From contig CM056568.1 in the NCBI GenBank assembly GCA_029721515.1, positions 1,426,001 through 1,490,000 on the forward strand: a stretch of DNA of 64,000 nucleotides, given 5' to 3'. Below, one piece after another: positions 1 through 12,225 of this stretch (the stretch's first letter is position 1; each line of letters starts with the position of its first letter). Both the position numbers and the translations under genes were made by a program. Origin of the DNA: Synanceia verrucosa (Eukaryota; Chordata; Actinopteri; Perciformes; Synanceiidae). The notes beneath the pieces were generated by a model. The model worked only from the letters and a program-made list of their open reading frames with translations, was not told the origin of the DNA and ran no database searches.

Positions 1-222
1 TTCCTGCACTAAACAGACTCAACATACTCTGGTCATCTATCTGTCTCAGCAGGGACCATGAGTCAGCAATAAAGTCATTATAAGCCAGCGGCAAAATATG
101 CCGATACATGCTAATAAGTGCCAACATCTAGGTATTTTATATAGTCTATGGGTAAAATAGTACTAGATATAATATCTAGTGTGTAAATTTACACCCTGAA
201 AACAATACAACACAGGGTCTTT

Positions 223-346
223 GACGGTTGGTTAGTACAGTCAACAGCACAACACGCCATCCTCTGGTACTCTGGCTTCCTCCCACCATCCAAAAACATG
301 CATGGGGATTAGGTTAATTGGCTAATTTAAATTGTAGCGTTTTGCA
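223..346 (+). repeat. Truncated copy of tRNA-headed fish SINE-like repeat
   Basis: The stretch ending in the block CCAAAAACATGCATGGGG followed by attaggttaattgg is shared with the longer copy at 50835-51200. The head (gttggttagtacagtc) resembles the A-box region of that family, but most of the B-box part is deleted. No gene is seen in 1-222. Confidence 0.7.
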
Positions 347-504
347 AAATGCATGTGGACATTTGTCTGTGTGCCTCTGAGGCTGTACTGCTATATACCA
401 CCAGTGGGCACTAGCACCCAATGATTTGAAACGCATTTATCGGCGTATCTTATTACTTTCTTGTTTCTATCTTATTGGTATCGTATTTTAAGGGCGACTG
501 GAGT

Positions 505-620
505 AGATTAACCTGACTCTCGCCAGCTGAATGTAGTTCCGTTTAGCTCCACACATTCATCTGGACTCACACATGATGGAAGGACTTCAAGGGAGCAAAA
601 AATGACTGAGCCGACCGGTG
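505..620 (+). repeat. Interspersed repeat end (taacctgactctcgccagct family)
   Basis: This block recurs at 62368-62470 and again at 62802-62850, with the same order of words (gctgaatgtag, ctccacacat, ctggactcacac, gggagcaaaaaatgactgag). It behaves like the end of a mobile element whose class I cannot name. Positions 620-754 hold a purine-rich GAAGAA stretch and no gene. Confidence 0.6.
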
Positions 621-754
621 CAGGCTCCAGTCTCAGGCCGCCTCCACTGTCAGAACAGGAAATAACCAACTTTTTGAATGTCTCTTAAATGACTCTGGCG
701 GAGAAGAAGAAGAAGAAATAGAGAGGTTGGAAGAAGAGGATTAAAAAGATGAAA

Positions 755-1885
755 AGGTAATTTTAGTTGACAAAAACTCAAAAAGGTTTTAGTATGGCTT
801 TATTCTATGAAAACTTAAGAATGTTTTAGTCTAGTTTTAGTCAATGAAAACTTAAAAAGATTTTAGTCTAGTTTTAGTAAATGAAAACTTAAAAAGGTTT
901 TAGTCTAGTTTTAGTCAATGAAAACTTAAAAAGATTTTAGTCTAGTTTTAGTAAATGAAAACTTAAAAAGGTTTTAGTCTAGTTTTAGTCAATGAAAACT
1001 TAAAAAGATTTTAGTCTAGTTTTAGTAAATGAAAACTTAAAAAGGTTTTAGTCTAGTTTTAGTCAATGAAAACTTAAAAAGATTTTAGTCTAGTTTTAGT
1101 CAATGAAAACTTAAAAAGGTTTCAGTCTCGTTTTAGTCGATGAAAACTTAAAAAGGTTTTAGTCTAGTTTTAGTAAATGAAAACTTAAAAAGGTTTTAGT
1201 CTAGTTTTAGTCAATGAAAACTTAAAAAGATTTTAGTCTAGTTTTAGTCAATGAAAACTTAAAAAGATTTAGTCTAGTTTTAGTAAATGAAAACTTAAAA
1301 AGGTTTCAGTCTAGTTTTAGTCAATGAAAACTTAAAAAGGTTTCAGTCTCGTTTTAGTCGATGAAAACTTAAAAAGGTTTTAGTCTAGTTTTGTCAATGA
1401 AAACTTAAAAAGGTTTCAGTCTCGTTAACTTAAAAAGGCTTCAGTCTAGTTTTAGTCGATGAAAACTTAAAAAGGTTTCAGTCTAGTTTTAGTTGATGAA
1501 AACTTAAAAAGGTTACAGTCTAGTTTTAGTCGATGAAAACTCAAAAAGGTTTTAGTCTAGTTTTGTCAATGAAAACTTAAAAAGGTTTCAGTCTCGTTTT
1601 AGTCTATAAAAACTTAAAAAGGTTTCAGTCTAGTTTTAGTCGATGAAAACTTAAAAAGGTTTCAGTCTAGTTTTAGTCGATGAAAACTTAAAAAGGTTTT
1701 AGTCTAGTTTTGTCAATGAAAACTTAAAAAGGTTTCAGTCTAGTTTTAGTCTATAAAAACTTAAAAAGGTTTCAGTCTAGTTTTAGTCGATGAAAACTTA
1801 AAAAGGTTTCAGTCTAGTTTTAGTCGATGAAAACTTAAAAAGGTTTCAGTCCAATTTTAGTAGACAAAAACTTGAAAATAAACAA
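755..1885. repeat. 37-bp minisatellite, about 30 units
   Basis: Direct tandem copies of a 37-bp unit whose core is TTTTAGTCTAGTTTTAGTC followed by a(a/g)tgaaaacttaaaaag. Variants of the middle (gtcaatg, gtaaatg, gtcgatg, ttgtcaatg) are not random. In 841-1080 two variants alternate, giving a 74-bp higher-order dimer. In 1380-1850 the gtcgatg and ttgtcaatg variants recur. A few units are truncated (1421-1440). There is no coding potential. Confidence 0.95.
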
Positions 1886-3102
1886 TAAAACAAATTCACT
1901 TAGGTCACTAAGTATTAGAAAATGTAATCAAGGTTGACAGGTTGTATCAAGTGTTGTAATTCATTTCAAACAACAGTTAACCTTAACGTCACCAGATTGA
2001 TAGCTCTAGCCGAAACTTTCCCATTGATGCAGATGCAATGCTGCCACCTAGTGTGTGGCCACATATACTGCCTTCTCCCTCTACAACCATTGTTTTTCTC
2101 TTTGCTGGATTATATTGAAAGTATGTCCATATGTCACCTTGTCGTTTCTGACCACCATGCCCCTTCGTTGAGATTTAAGAAACTCAGTAGCGTGTCTGTG
2201 TATATGAGTAGTGACCGTGTGTTGTGCAGAATAGTCGCAGCATGCCAGATGGTGGGCGTAACCAAAAAAAGGATAGGATGCAGCAGCATTGCTGATACTT
2301 TCTAGCTTGTGACTCATTATACTGCGTATACAAAAGCTTGTTGCATTTACAGTAATACTAAGAAGAATAAGAAATGTGATATTTTACTTTCTATTTTTTC
2401 CTGTTAAGGAAAATTCTTATGACAAGGAGAAAACGTGCATGTGCAGGTCTGCTGAATCAAACAAAATGATACAGGTCTATTTGACTGCTCCTCATATTTG
2501 TGGAAAATTAATTAAATATAATGTAGTCCACCTTGTTGCTAATTTGTCACCACATATCGAGCATACAGGCAAGCCAGCATTGTTGGCAGTGAAGAATTAA
2601 ACTCTACATTTTCCTTCATTTTTTTGGTGGTTATCTCAAGATTAGCCACCTATAAGTAAAGGCGTCGGGCCAAAGACGAAGTAAGTAGCACATATTTTAA
2701 ATGAGAAAAAAAATATATATTTTAATTTTATATAGCCGGTTGTAGGGAAGCATCAGTGAAAAAGAACCACCCTGTGTCCACTGAGTAGAAGGAAATCAAT
2801 TATATGATCCGCAGTGAATACAGATTATTTTGAAAATAAACCGGATGTTTTATTTTGTGTCTGTACACGACTTCCTGTCCCACATGTTTGGCCCTGTGCT
2901 GAATTCATGCGCCATGCGCCGACATCTCACATTGTTGGAGCTCCGTTGATTTGTTTTGGCAGGCGTCGGCGGCACTCCGCATTCAGTGGAAATTGACACA
3001 TTAATTTGAATGGAAGTGTATTGAGTCTGACAAAACGTCGGCGTCGTTCTGCATCCAGTGGAAATTAGGGTTGAGCCACCTCTGTGATGGCTAACTGTAT
3101 CC
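1886..3102. other. No gene seen
   Basis: AT-rich sequence with scattered short open frames but no splice-supported exon. Positions 2720-3100 (accctgtgtccactgag, ggcgtcggcggcactccgc, gcatccagtggaaatt) look like a decayed DNA-transposon copy. Confidence 0.5.
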
Positions 3103-3372
3103 ACTGAAAGAAAAAGAGTATGTAGACACCGAGTTAACATTGTTTTCATTAACTCAGACGAGTTGTGTCTCCTCATTTATGTTAGGTTACCTTTTTTGTC
3201 TTGTCATTTCCTGTTTTATTTTGTAGTAACTGTGTTGGCTCTTGTATCAGATGACTTTACTTCCTGGATCTGGTGATTGTCTGACCCCAGCCTGATCATT
3301 TCCAGCTGTTTCCCTTCCTCACGTTTAAATAATAGTGACTCTCCTTGTCCTGTGCCAGTTCGTCTTGTGCCT
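3103..3372 (+). repeat. Interspersed repeat with LTR-like look, copy A (partial)
   Basis: Shares the blocks ttttttgtcttgtcatttcc, acttcctggatctggtgatt and tccttgtcctgtgccagttc with copy B (4974-5556) and, at its end, copy C (32375-32705). Copy A stops just after cttgtgcctcaagtc. The family could be a solo LTR or a short non-autonomous element; no target duplication was verified. Confidence 0.6.
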
Positions 3373-4692
3373 CAAGTCAATTTTTTTTCATGTTTTTAAA
3401 ATATATAATTTATTATATCATGAGATAATTGTGAAACAAAATAGACAAAACAACAGGGGGTTTATTGCACTTGAATACATCAAATGTGATCTTTTTAAGA
3501 AGCAGCTCAGTCACAAACTGGGTATGGTGTTACATGTCCTACCCTGAGCACAGAGCAACACTAGCACTGCAATCTTCTCCTTACAGGAGGTGATGGACAG
3601 GAGTCGAGCACCTTGCCAAACACTCCTTCAAGGTGACAGAATCATCCTTCGGCCGGTATCTCAGCTGCCACTTCCCTCCGACTCAGTGGGCAGGCTAGAC
3701 ATGCACACACACATTCATAGATGAGCTGTCCTCCTGCTAGATAGAAAGGAAGAGGGGAAGTGGCTTCTTTGATACCTCAGGGTTTTAATCTGCAGTAAGG
3801 TCTTAGCTAATGGACGGGGATGAGGGAATATTTCACTGCTGTGCCTTCAAATTCACCTCTATCAGTGAGGACATAATCCAATTTTTAAAAATCAATTTTG
3901 CAACCTTGCTTTGTCAAGTGCACTGGAAGGAAACCGTACAAATGCAGTGGCTAAAATTAGCACAACACAAAAATAAGAAAATGTGCAAAATGTGATAATG
4001 TTGTTGAAAACCACAATCAACAAATCCTTCAGTATCCAGAGTTCATTTCTTTCTGCTAACAGAGCTTTGATGTTTCCTCAGCAGGAGTTCCTCCAGATAA
4101 ACTCTGATCAGTGTCTGCTGCATTGTTTTCATGCTACTTGACTTACCCTTAGCAATTTAGCTTTTGCTAACGTTAGCTTTTTGGAACTGTCCCTACAGAT
4201 CTCTGTGTTTGTGTTATCGGTTGCTATGGAGATCAGTTATGCTGAACATGACTAGCATAGTACCTGTGCTGCAACCTATCATCTCTCGTATCTAAAATAT
4301 TTCAAAATAAGATGTGCTGTTCCTTTCTGTTGGCAGTAGCTCTCCATCTGATTGGTCAATTATATTGACATGCAGAGCGTCAAAACCTGGCACAGTGAAT
4401 ACTGTTTATCACAGTTCAAACCATCTATTGCAGTATGTATATCACGCACGTTGATATCATGATGCAGTGTGCACCATGCAGTATATTTTCATTATGTGTG
4501 ATGAGAGCAGCAGGAAGAGCATCATCCCCTCTGTACAGAGGAAAGAAATAGAGAATCTGAACAGATAGAAACCTTCAGGGTGACTTTGGAGAGCTTCTTA
4601 ACACTGCAGATGAATTAATGGAAAACTTGACTGTCCCAGTGCATCATCTTTAGCTCAATGATAAATGGGCTGTACATATATAGCACCTGTCT
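3373..4692. other. No gene seen
   Basis: No exon, RNA gene or clear tandem repeat is supported. The segment 4060-4330 is homologous (inverted) to intron sequence at 40900-41160 (shared words gctaacgttagctttttgga / aaaaagctaaaattagcaaa), so it is probably an old dispersed repeat. Confidence 0.4.
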
Positions 4693-4919
4693 AGTCATCC
4701 GACCACTCAGAGTGCTTTCAAAATGTCACATTGATACATGGTAGGAGCCAACCATCAGAGGAAAGAACACATTCATACACTAGTGTGCAGCATTGGGAGC
4801 AATTGGGGTTAGGTATGTTGGATAAGGACACCACGGCACATAGAGAGCTGGAGGCAGGAATCAAACCACAAACCTTCCAACCAGCTCTGGAAATCACTGG
4901 CTACTTTAGATAAACTTAT
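4693..4919 (+). repeat. Fish interspersed repeat (SINE/L2-tail type)
   Basis: The order gtgctttcaaaatgtcac, cattcatacac, gcattgggagcaattggggtta, aaggacacc and ggaatcaaacca matches a very common fish repeat style. It is diverged and has no open frame of interest. Confidence 0.5.
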
Positions 4920-4973
4920 CTAAAATAGTGCTTGTAGGTGGAAATCAAATCAGCAACCTTCAAGTGGCTGATC

Positions 4974-5556
4974 TGAAAGAAAAAGGGTATTCAGACACTG
5001 CGTGAAAATTTTCATTGAATCACGTCTCATCATTCATATTAGTTTACCTTTTTTGTCTTGTCATTTCCTGTTTTATTTTGTAGTAACAGTGTTGCCACTT
5101 GTATAAGATATACTTTACTTCCTGGATCTGGTGATTGTCTGACCACAGCCTGATCATTTCCACCTGTTTCCCTTCCTAACATCTAAATAATGGTGACTCT
5201 CCTTGTCCTGTGCCAGTTCGTCTTGTGCCTCATGCGAAGTCATCGTCCAAGTCAGGTATTCCAATATGGCGCTTTTGTTTTGTTGTTCCTTATTTGTTTT
5301 TGATCGTGAAGATTTCAGTTTGTGGATTTCTGTTGGTTTGTTGGAAAGTTTAGCACCTTCAGTTGTTTAACGTTTACTTTGGATTCCTTTCCTTACCTCG
5401 TTTAAGAAGTTTGTCTTCATAATCGGTATAGAGGGGTCCTTATTTTGTCAAGTCTTCTCTGTTTTATGCTTACTGTCAATAAAAACTTACTTTTTTACTT
5501 AGTCTTTAGAGTTGTGCATTTGGATTCACTCCAGCTTCTTCTCCAGTCGTGACGCT
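4974..5556 (+). repeat. Interspersed repeat with LTR-like look, copy B (longest)
   Basis: Begins gaaagaaaaagggtattcag, matching 3103 onward, and runs to ccagtcgtgacg. It carries an aataatggtgactct block and a late AATAAA (near 5480), the layout of a TATA-like box and poly(A) signal, hence LTR-like. No coding capacity and no paired copy at element distance, so a solo LTR or SINE-like origin remains open. Confidence 0.55.
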
Positions 5557-6118
5557 TGTCTGTTTTTCTTGTTGCTGTGAACTGTCTGTAGAGCTGACAA
5601 GTGTCAGTCATGCCTGAACTCCTCTCTTGCCCACTCGTTTCTGCACTAGCTCCTTTGACCATAAATGGCTGCACTTAGAGGGACAGCTCCTGATCCTGTA
5701 AGCTTTGGATTGACCACATTCTGATGTGATTGCTCACATCATACATCAGGTCAAAGGCTTCTTCATCCCAAACTCATCAAACAGGGGAACATAGGACTAA
5801 CCCGTCTCTATAGCTATATTCAAATAAAGACCGAGACATCTCTGCAACTCAGATTAATAAAGCCCCAACACATAAATGGAGACTCATCAAAACATCTGTG
5901 GTCAAGACAGAAACTATGACTCTTCATCTGAAGAAGTCAAATCTCAGTGCAGTCATGTGTCCATTCTAAACACCCTAGAGGATGAAAACTAGCATCACAA
6001 TAATCTGTAATACACACATATGAGGCTCCGTGGTTCAATATAATAGACAGCACACAATATAGTAATTTAATGTTGTCAGTGAGTAAAACATTTATTGGAG
6101 CAATGTTCTTGTATTACA
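5557..6118. other. No gene seen
   Basis: Unique-looking AT-rich sequence. No splice-flanked open frame or tandem repeat was seen. Confidence 0.4.
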
Positions 6119-6250
6119 TTCAGTGTTGGAAAAGAGTAATTGATTACACAATACTAGCTACTTTCTTAAAAAGTACTGCCTTACTTTTCTAATTTACTCA
6201 CTGGTAGTTACGTTACTTTTGAATTACTCTGTAACATCACCTAAGATGCA
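6119..6250 (+). repeat. TAAC-rich mobile-element end
   Basis: Starts cagtgttggaaaagagtaat and carries repeated TTAC/GTAA words typical of the fish elements that begin with GTGTTGG and contain taacgcgttac. A longer relative lies at 11191-11940. The 51-bp minisatellite starts directly after it. Confidence 0.55.
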
Positions 6251-6261
6251 CTGAACTGAAC

Positions 6262-6845
6262 TGCCAGATAATTTCAAAGTAAAGCTCCTTATTGTGATAA
6301 AAGGAGGACAGACAGCGGATCATTTCAAAGTAAAGCTCCTTATTGTGATAAAAGGAGGACAGACAGCGGATCATTTCAAAGTAAAGCTCCTTATTGTAAT
6401 AAAAGGAGGACAGACAGTGGATCATTTCAAAGTAAAGCTCCTTATTGTAATAAAAGGAGGACAGACAGCGGATCATTTCAAAGTAAAGCTCCTTATTGTA
6501 ATAAAAGGAGGACAGACAGCGGATCATTTCAAAGTAAAGCTCCTTATTGTAATAAAAGGAGGACAGACAGCGGATCATTTCAAAGTAAAGCTCCTTATTG
6601 TAATAAAAGGAGGACAGACAGCGGATCATTTCAAAGTAAGGCTCCTTATTGTAATAAAAGGAGGACAGACAGCAGATCATTTCAAAGAAGTAAAGCTCCT
6701 TATTGTAATAAAAGGAGGACAGACAGCAGATCATTTCAAAGTAAAGCTCCTTATTGTAATAAAAGGAGGACAGACAGCAGATCATTTCAAAGCAAAGCTC
6801 CTTATTGTAATAAAAAGAGGACAGACAGCAGATCATTTCAAAGTA
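6262..6845. repeat. 51-bp minisatellite, about 11 units
   Basis: Direct copies of a 51-bp unit starting gtaaagctccttattgtaat and containing aggaggacagacagcggatc. Because 51 is divisible by three and the unit lacks stops in one frame on each strand, it makes long open frames on both strands (a 17-residue periodic peptide either way). One unit near 6690 carries an extra agt triplet and the last units drift (cagcagatc). I regard it as non-coding. Confidence 0.95.
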
Positions 6846-7744
6846 AAACACAGTAAAAAGAGACATTTGGTTTGTTTGTTGATGGTTTGGTGACCCTGAG
6901 CACTGACTAGATTATACATGACTATCCATGTTTCTGCTAAAAAAGACAGGACTCGTGGAGGATAAACAGTGATCATTTTGTGTGATATTAAAGAGATGTC
7001 ACATCTCTCTGTTATATTTTTGTGTATTTGGTTTGAAGCCTGTTCTTGTAGCAGCTGGAAATGATGACGCAAGTCAAAGCTAAACACTCAAAACACACAC
7101 ATATAAATCTACCTTACATTACACAACACAGACAGATGTTTAACAGAAAGTCAGAGAGAGGAAAACACTGCGTCATATTTCCATATCACTTCAGTGTGTG
7201 GTTGTTGATCCTTTGCTCATTTTATATCAGGTTTAATGATATAAATCACTCCTTTACACATGTAGTCCACTGATCCTGTTCAAAAATGAAAGCATTTACA
7301 CACTGATGTCTGGTGTTCATCACTCTTAAAGGAGAGAAAAAGGGCTGGGTGTTTCCACTGGGTGCATTCCAGCTAGAGAATGATAAGGATGACAAGTGAG
7401 GATTTCCAGGTCTCAGTCCATGCCTCACATGATGGGATGGTAGAACACACACACACACACACACACACACTACCAGGAAGAATGAGATCATCTCGTAAGC
7501 CAACTCCTTGTGTTTATTTTATTCTGCTTAAGAGAACCTTCCATTGGATTCTTCCATTCCTTGAACCCTGGCTCTAATCTTAACGATATTTAATTTTCTT
7601 TCATGATATCAAATTTCAGTCCAAACCCTAAATTTAAGAACGCGACAACAACAACACTTTAAAAGCACTTCTGAGGGTCTCCCTCGACCCTAACTCACAG
7701 AGATATGACCTAAGTAAGAAGGAAAAGGATCTGAAACCTCTCCA
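6846..7744. other. No gene; CA microsatellite at 7447-7472
   Basis: Contains a perfect (CA)n run near 7447-7472. The short open frames around it owe their length to the repeat. Confidence 0.5.
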
Positions 7745-7910
7745 GTAGGGCTGGGTATTGGCAAGGATGTCACGATACGATACGTATCATGATATTTGAG
7801 TCACAATACCATACAGTATTGCGATATTGTGATATTTGCAATGTATTGAGATATTCTACGTAGTTCACCGTATTAACACGGTAACTTCGATAGCCCGATA
7901 ATGCATATAT

Positions 7911-7980
<70 letters not shown>
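7745..7980. repeat. hAT-like element end plus long (TA)n
   Basis: Starts with gggctgggtattgg and then words such as tcacgatacgatacgtatca, the style of hAT short-element termini found in fish. A TA tract of about 70 bp fills 7908-7979. No matching right end with a target duplication was identified. Confidence 0.55.
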
Positions 7981-8039
7981 CAGTTAATGCTGATTTGTGT
8001 TCACTGTTTTAAATTTAGCAATGGAACATTTTTCATACT

Positions 8040-8400
8040 ATGTTTGGGGCAGGGGCGCAGATGGGATTTTTGAACTGGGATATTTTGTGTGATTTGGCCT
8101 TTAATAATGTTCATCAATTTATTAATATTTCAACTCAATAAGATATTTTTGTGTAATTTGGTCTTTATCATGTTTGACATACTAGTCAATGGTCTGATGA
8201 TGATCAACAGGTACAGGCTGCTACTAGTTCCTCTTTAGGACCCTGGGGAGTGAGAGTTTGCCTTATGGTGTGTTCACTGGAAGTCAGAACTTGGAGCTCA
8301 GATCATCTTAACCTCAAATTTTAGTGCTCCCAGCTCTTCCAGCCTTACAGACGTACAACAAAACAAAGCTACTGTTTTATACTCGCAACAATGATATAAA
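8040..8400 (+). repeat. Interspersed repeat family X, copy 1
   Basis: Shares tggtctgatgatgatcaaca, cctctttaggaccctgggga and cttatggtgtgttcactgg with 19230-19640 and, inverted, with 10736-11190 and 48730-49020. This copy breaks off after the acaacaaa block near 8370. Confidence 0.8.
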
Positions 8401-9094
8401 TTGAAGGCATAACTTTAATTTGACAACATTCAAGAACAAATAATTGAACACTGTGTCCAAAATAAGGTAGAAAAATGCAGTAAATTTCTGAAATAAATTA
8501 ATTGTAATGTAAAAATAAACTAGATCTCTGATCTCAGCAGCCCTCTGATGCTCTTAAACATGAAATCACATTTTCTCTGCTCCATCATTCTTTACCATCT
8601 TTTCTCCTTTTGAATATAATGATCAGACAAACAGTCTGACACCAACATCAGTCAATCCAAACTCTACCAGTGAGCAGCCAGGATGTTAACGTTGATCACT
8701 AAGTCACATTAAGAGTGACATGACCTCATGATGGTCACTGTAGAGGAAGAAACCACAGGGATGAACCACAGGGTTCAACTTTTCATGGCTGCACTGAGTA
8801 AAGGAGCTTTCACACCAGAGGCGTAAGTGAAAGTGTCGCTGCGAATACTGCAACCGTTGGTGCTCCATCTCCTGGATAAATAGTGCTAGGACACTATTTA
8901 ATGCCTGCACTCTTTTAGGAAAATAATCAGCATTTAATCTGCAAAACTCTGGCTGATGTTGATTATTTGTTATTGTTAATGTTATTTTGAAAAGAGCTAT
9001 AATTCATCCATCCAATTTATCAGTCGGGCCCTAAAGATAAATTCATAAACCAAGCAAAATATATATACAAACATGTAGTCTAAGTATAACAAAT
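8401..9094. other. No gene seen
   Basis: AT-rich; the frame at 8704-8910 on the minus strand has no splice or homology support. Confidence 0.4.
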
Positions 9095-9775
9095 GTAACT
9101 AGAAAAGCACTCAGAGAGTGCAGACTTCCGCCAAGGCAGCATTCTGAGAAAGTATATCCTCCTGCAAGCCCACAACGCCTAAGAGTGAATGTGTTGATTT
9201 TGACGAACCTTGAAACCCACATTTAACACTGTGTTCACATTAATATCATGTACTTTTATTTATGTTTTCTCTATTTCATATTTTGTCACATCTGAATTTT
9301 AAAAAAGACCAAAATACCAGGAAAACTTTGCAAATACAATTTGAGAATTCCAGGTAGTTTGAGATCAGTTGCTCTAGCTCCTTCCTACATGAAGTTATAG
9401 TTAAAAACGCATATTTGACCTTGGTGACCTTGACCTTTTACTGATCTTGACCAAACTGAATCAGTGACTTCTGGATTCCTATATTAGTTTATAAACCAAA
9501 TTAGGTGACGATAGGCTGAAAATTGTACACCCTGTAGCGTTCAGAAATATGTGAAATCTCCCATACATGACTATGTGACCTTTCATTTGACCTTGATGAC
9601 CTTGAATCTGATCTGATCACCACCAGAAAATAATCAGTATTAAGTTAGGCCACTTCTGACCAATCCTGAAAATGTTGTCAAAATCAATCCATAACTCTTT
9701 GAGTTATTTTGCAAATCAACAAATAAATAAACCAACCCTGGTGAAAACATAACCTCCTTGTCGGAGATAATTATA
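9095..9775 (+). repeat. Foldback-family repeat, one-armed copy
   Basis: Runs from aactagaaaagcactcagag, through cagacttccgccaaggc and gaccttgatgaccttgaa, to cataacctccttgtcgga. The same consensus is at 23501-23875, and a palindromic version at 23876-24232. Confidence 0.75.
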
Positions 9776-10735
9776 TATAAAAGGCAATCTGGAAGCCTCA
9801 GTTTATGTTAAAATTAATTATGGCACTGTTATCTATAATTTAGCTAAATTTAACAAATAAAAGTCCTGTATTTAAAATCTTATGCAAGTAAAAGTATCTT
9901 AGTATATAATCAAGATACCTATACAGCCAAATGGGCTCCGTACGTCTTACCTTATTATACATTATAACAGTGGATTATTATTGATTCAGTAACATTTAAG
10001 ATTCATTTTAATATTGTAACTGCTGGAAAAAAAAGCTAATTTAGCTGGTTTAAGTCATTGTTTTGTATTTTCATTATGAATATATGTAGTGAAGTAAGAA
10101 GTAAGTCCTAAATGTACCAAAACCGGTTTGTCTGAGTGCATCTTAATACACCATTGGAGAAGATCACAGTAAACTAGATCATAACATGAAATCTGGAGGG
10201 TGAAGGTCTACAGAATGTATGTGGTCTTCATTATATCCACATGGTCCCATGTCCCAACACCCCCAGTGAAGCAGCACATGGACGAAGCAGTCCCTACTGT
10301 AATGAGTTATTAGTGCTTTTATAAATAGTAACAGTGAGACACATTGTCCTCCAGAAGTGGGAGACCTTTCAGCAATGAGAAACCCCGCTGGGGCAGAAGA
10401 CTGGTGGGAAACAGGGCCTTGGAATAACCTTTGACTGTCCCCTACTACCCCGAGGAGCCCAACTCATCAAGCCCAGATTCAGATGAGAGCAATGTGGTCT
10501 GCAAAGTAGAGTCTGTCTGTCTTTTTGTCCTCTCTGTGTGTTATTTGCATATCTTGAGAACACAATCAATATAACATAATATAACATAAATAAACTTTGA
10601 ATAAGCATGCAGAGCTCTGGCTTCAGGGCTGTGCGGACTGAGACGAGCATGTTATCATGTTGTCATGTTGTCACGGCTCATTGAAGGCCGTTCACTTTAC
10701 AACCCAACACTCCTTCAGATCCCTGGAGTAGAGAA
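9776..10735. other. No gene seen
   Basis: Low-complexity AT-rich sequence and diverged repeats. The minus-strand frame at 10369-10650 has no supporting splice sites or recognisable domain. Confidence 0.4.
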
Positions 10736-11190
10736 GCTGTGAGCTATTGCTTTCATTCATGCTCTTAGATGTCTCTATGGACAGGGGGGACATGTCCCCT
10801 TCAGATTCATAGTGACACTGATCTGTACCTCCACTTTCCCTGCATAAGGAGACAAACATTGCTGGTGTTTATGTCTTTAGCCTAATGGTGCATTCAAGTT
10901 ATACATGAATGTTGGAATTTCCAAGCCCCAAGTCAGAATTTAAATCAGAACCCTCCATGAAGTCAGACCTCCTCCTCATAAAGTCAGATTAATCTCACCA
11001 AGCAGACACAGAATTCATGCTATCTGCTACTGACGTAAACAGTAGCTCCATGTTTTGTTGTACGTTTGTAAGGCTGGAAGAGCTGGGAGCACTAAACTTT
11101 GAAGTTAAGATGATCTGAGCTCCAAGTTCTGACTTCCAGTGAACACACCATAAGACAAACTCTCACTCCCCAGGGTCCTAAAGAGGAACT
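10736..11190 (-). repeat. Interspersed repeat family X, copy 2, with TAA-flanked short element inside
   Basis: Inverted relative to copies 1 and 3. Within it, 10886-11150 has imperfect inverted ends (TGGTGCATTCA on the left; TGGTGTGTTCA as the reverse complement of the right) flanked on both sides by TAA. That is the footprint expected of a PIF/Harbinger-type 3-bp TWA target duplication. Confidence 0.7.
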
Positions 11191-11940
11191 ACAAAGTTAC
11201 ATTTAACCAGTCTTAGGCACGTTACTTTGAAAAAGTAATTAGTTTCAGTTACTAGTTACTTCTTCCAAAAAGTAACTGAGTTAGTAACTGAGTTACTCCA
11301 CTATAAAAGTAACTAGTTACCAGGGAAAGTAATTATTGTGTTACTTTTTTAAGTTTAAAAAAAGAATTTGGATTTTTTTTCAGAGCAGGTTTCATAAGTC
11401 AGGTGCATAGAGGAGAACAGCAAAGAACTGTACAGAGGTTTTAATATTTATTGCACCTCAACAGACCATAACTGGTGCAACTGTACTTCAAGTATTTTCT
11501 TCATCAGAAAAGTCAACAGTTTAAATTTGTCCACCAGTTTAGTAGGAGCGTGCTTCATTAAATTGGAGTTGCTTACAGCAGATGTGGACAAACTCTGGGA
11601 CAAACTCTGTGACAAACTGTAAGCCAAGTCAGATGACAGCTTCAATAAGTAGCTTCAGTAACAGAGTAACGCGTTGCGTGTTGGTAACGGTCACAGTATT
11701 GTAACAGAAAAAGTAGAAAAAGTAATGAGTTAGATTACTGAAAAAAGTAACACCGTTAGTAACGCTGTTGTACTCTAACGTTGTTATTACCAACACTGCA
11801 TTTAACAGTGACGTGTTATTTTTTTGGTGTAAGTAATTAACAAAGTAATTGCATTACTTTTTGAATGAAGTACTAACTACTAACTGTAACGAGTTACTAT
11901 TTTTCAGCTAGCATAACGCTGGCGATAAGATAATAAAAAG
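11191..11940. repeat. TAAC-rich DNA-transposon-like repeat
   Basis: Dense in gttactttgaaaaagtaatt, taactagttac and taacgcgttgcg, ending with attaccaacactg near 11800 and a further partial copy to 11940. The start word of 6119 (cagtgttgg) is the complement of this end. The short minus frame at 11448-11645 is repeat-internal. Confidence 0.65.
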
Positions 11941-12225
11941 CATTATGGGAAGAGGTAAAATATATGATAGAGGAAATTTTATCAGTAAAACTGACAAATG
12001 GAGCCCATTTTCTCTCTGGTAAAGAGGAAAGAGCAGATGCTTGTTCCTTGTTAAAGAAACTGTCTACATGTGAATCCTTACAAAAGGAAAATTGGAGGTC
12101 CTTAAAAGAGTTTTGTTAATTATGTGGGACAGAATGAATCTGGACAATATACAGTATACCCTGGAACTAAAGCTCTTTTAGTATTTTTCCAGCTGGACTT
12201 CTAAATATGAAGTCCCCTTTTTTTT

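Noticed and set aside
3103..5556. A complete LTR retrotransposon between copies A and B
   Set aside because: The copies are 1.9 kb apart in direct orientation, but the DNA between them shows no gag or pol-like frame, primer-binding site or polypurine tract that I can support.
6237..6893. Two opposite-strand periodic frames as genes
   Set aside because: Both derive from the 51-bp array; frame openness on both strands follows from unit length.
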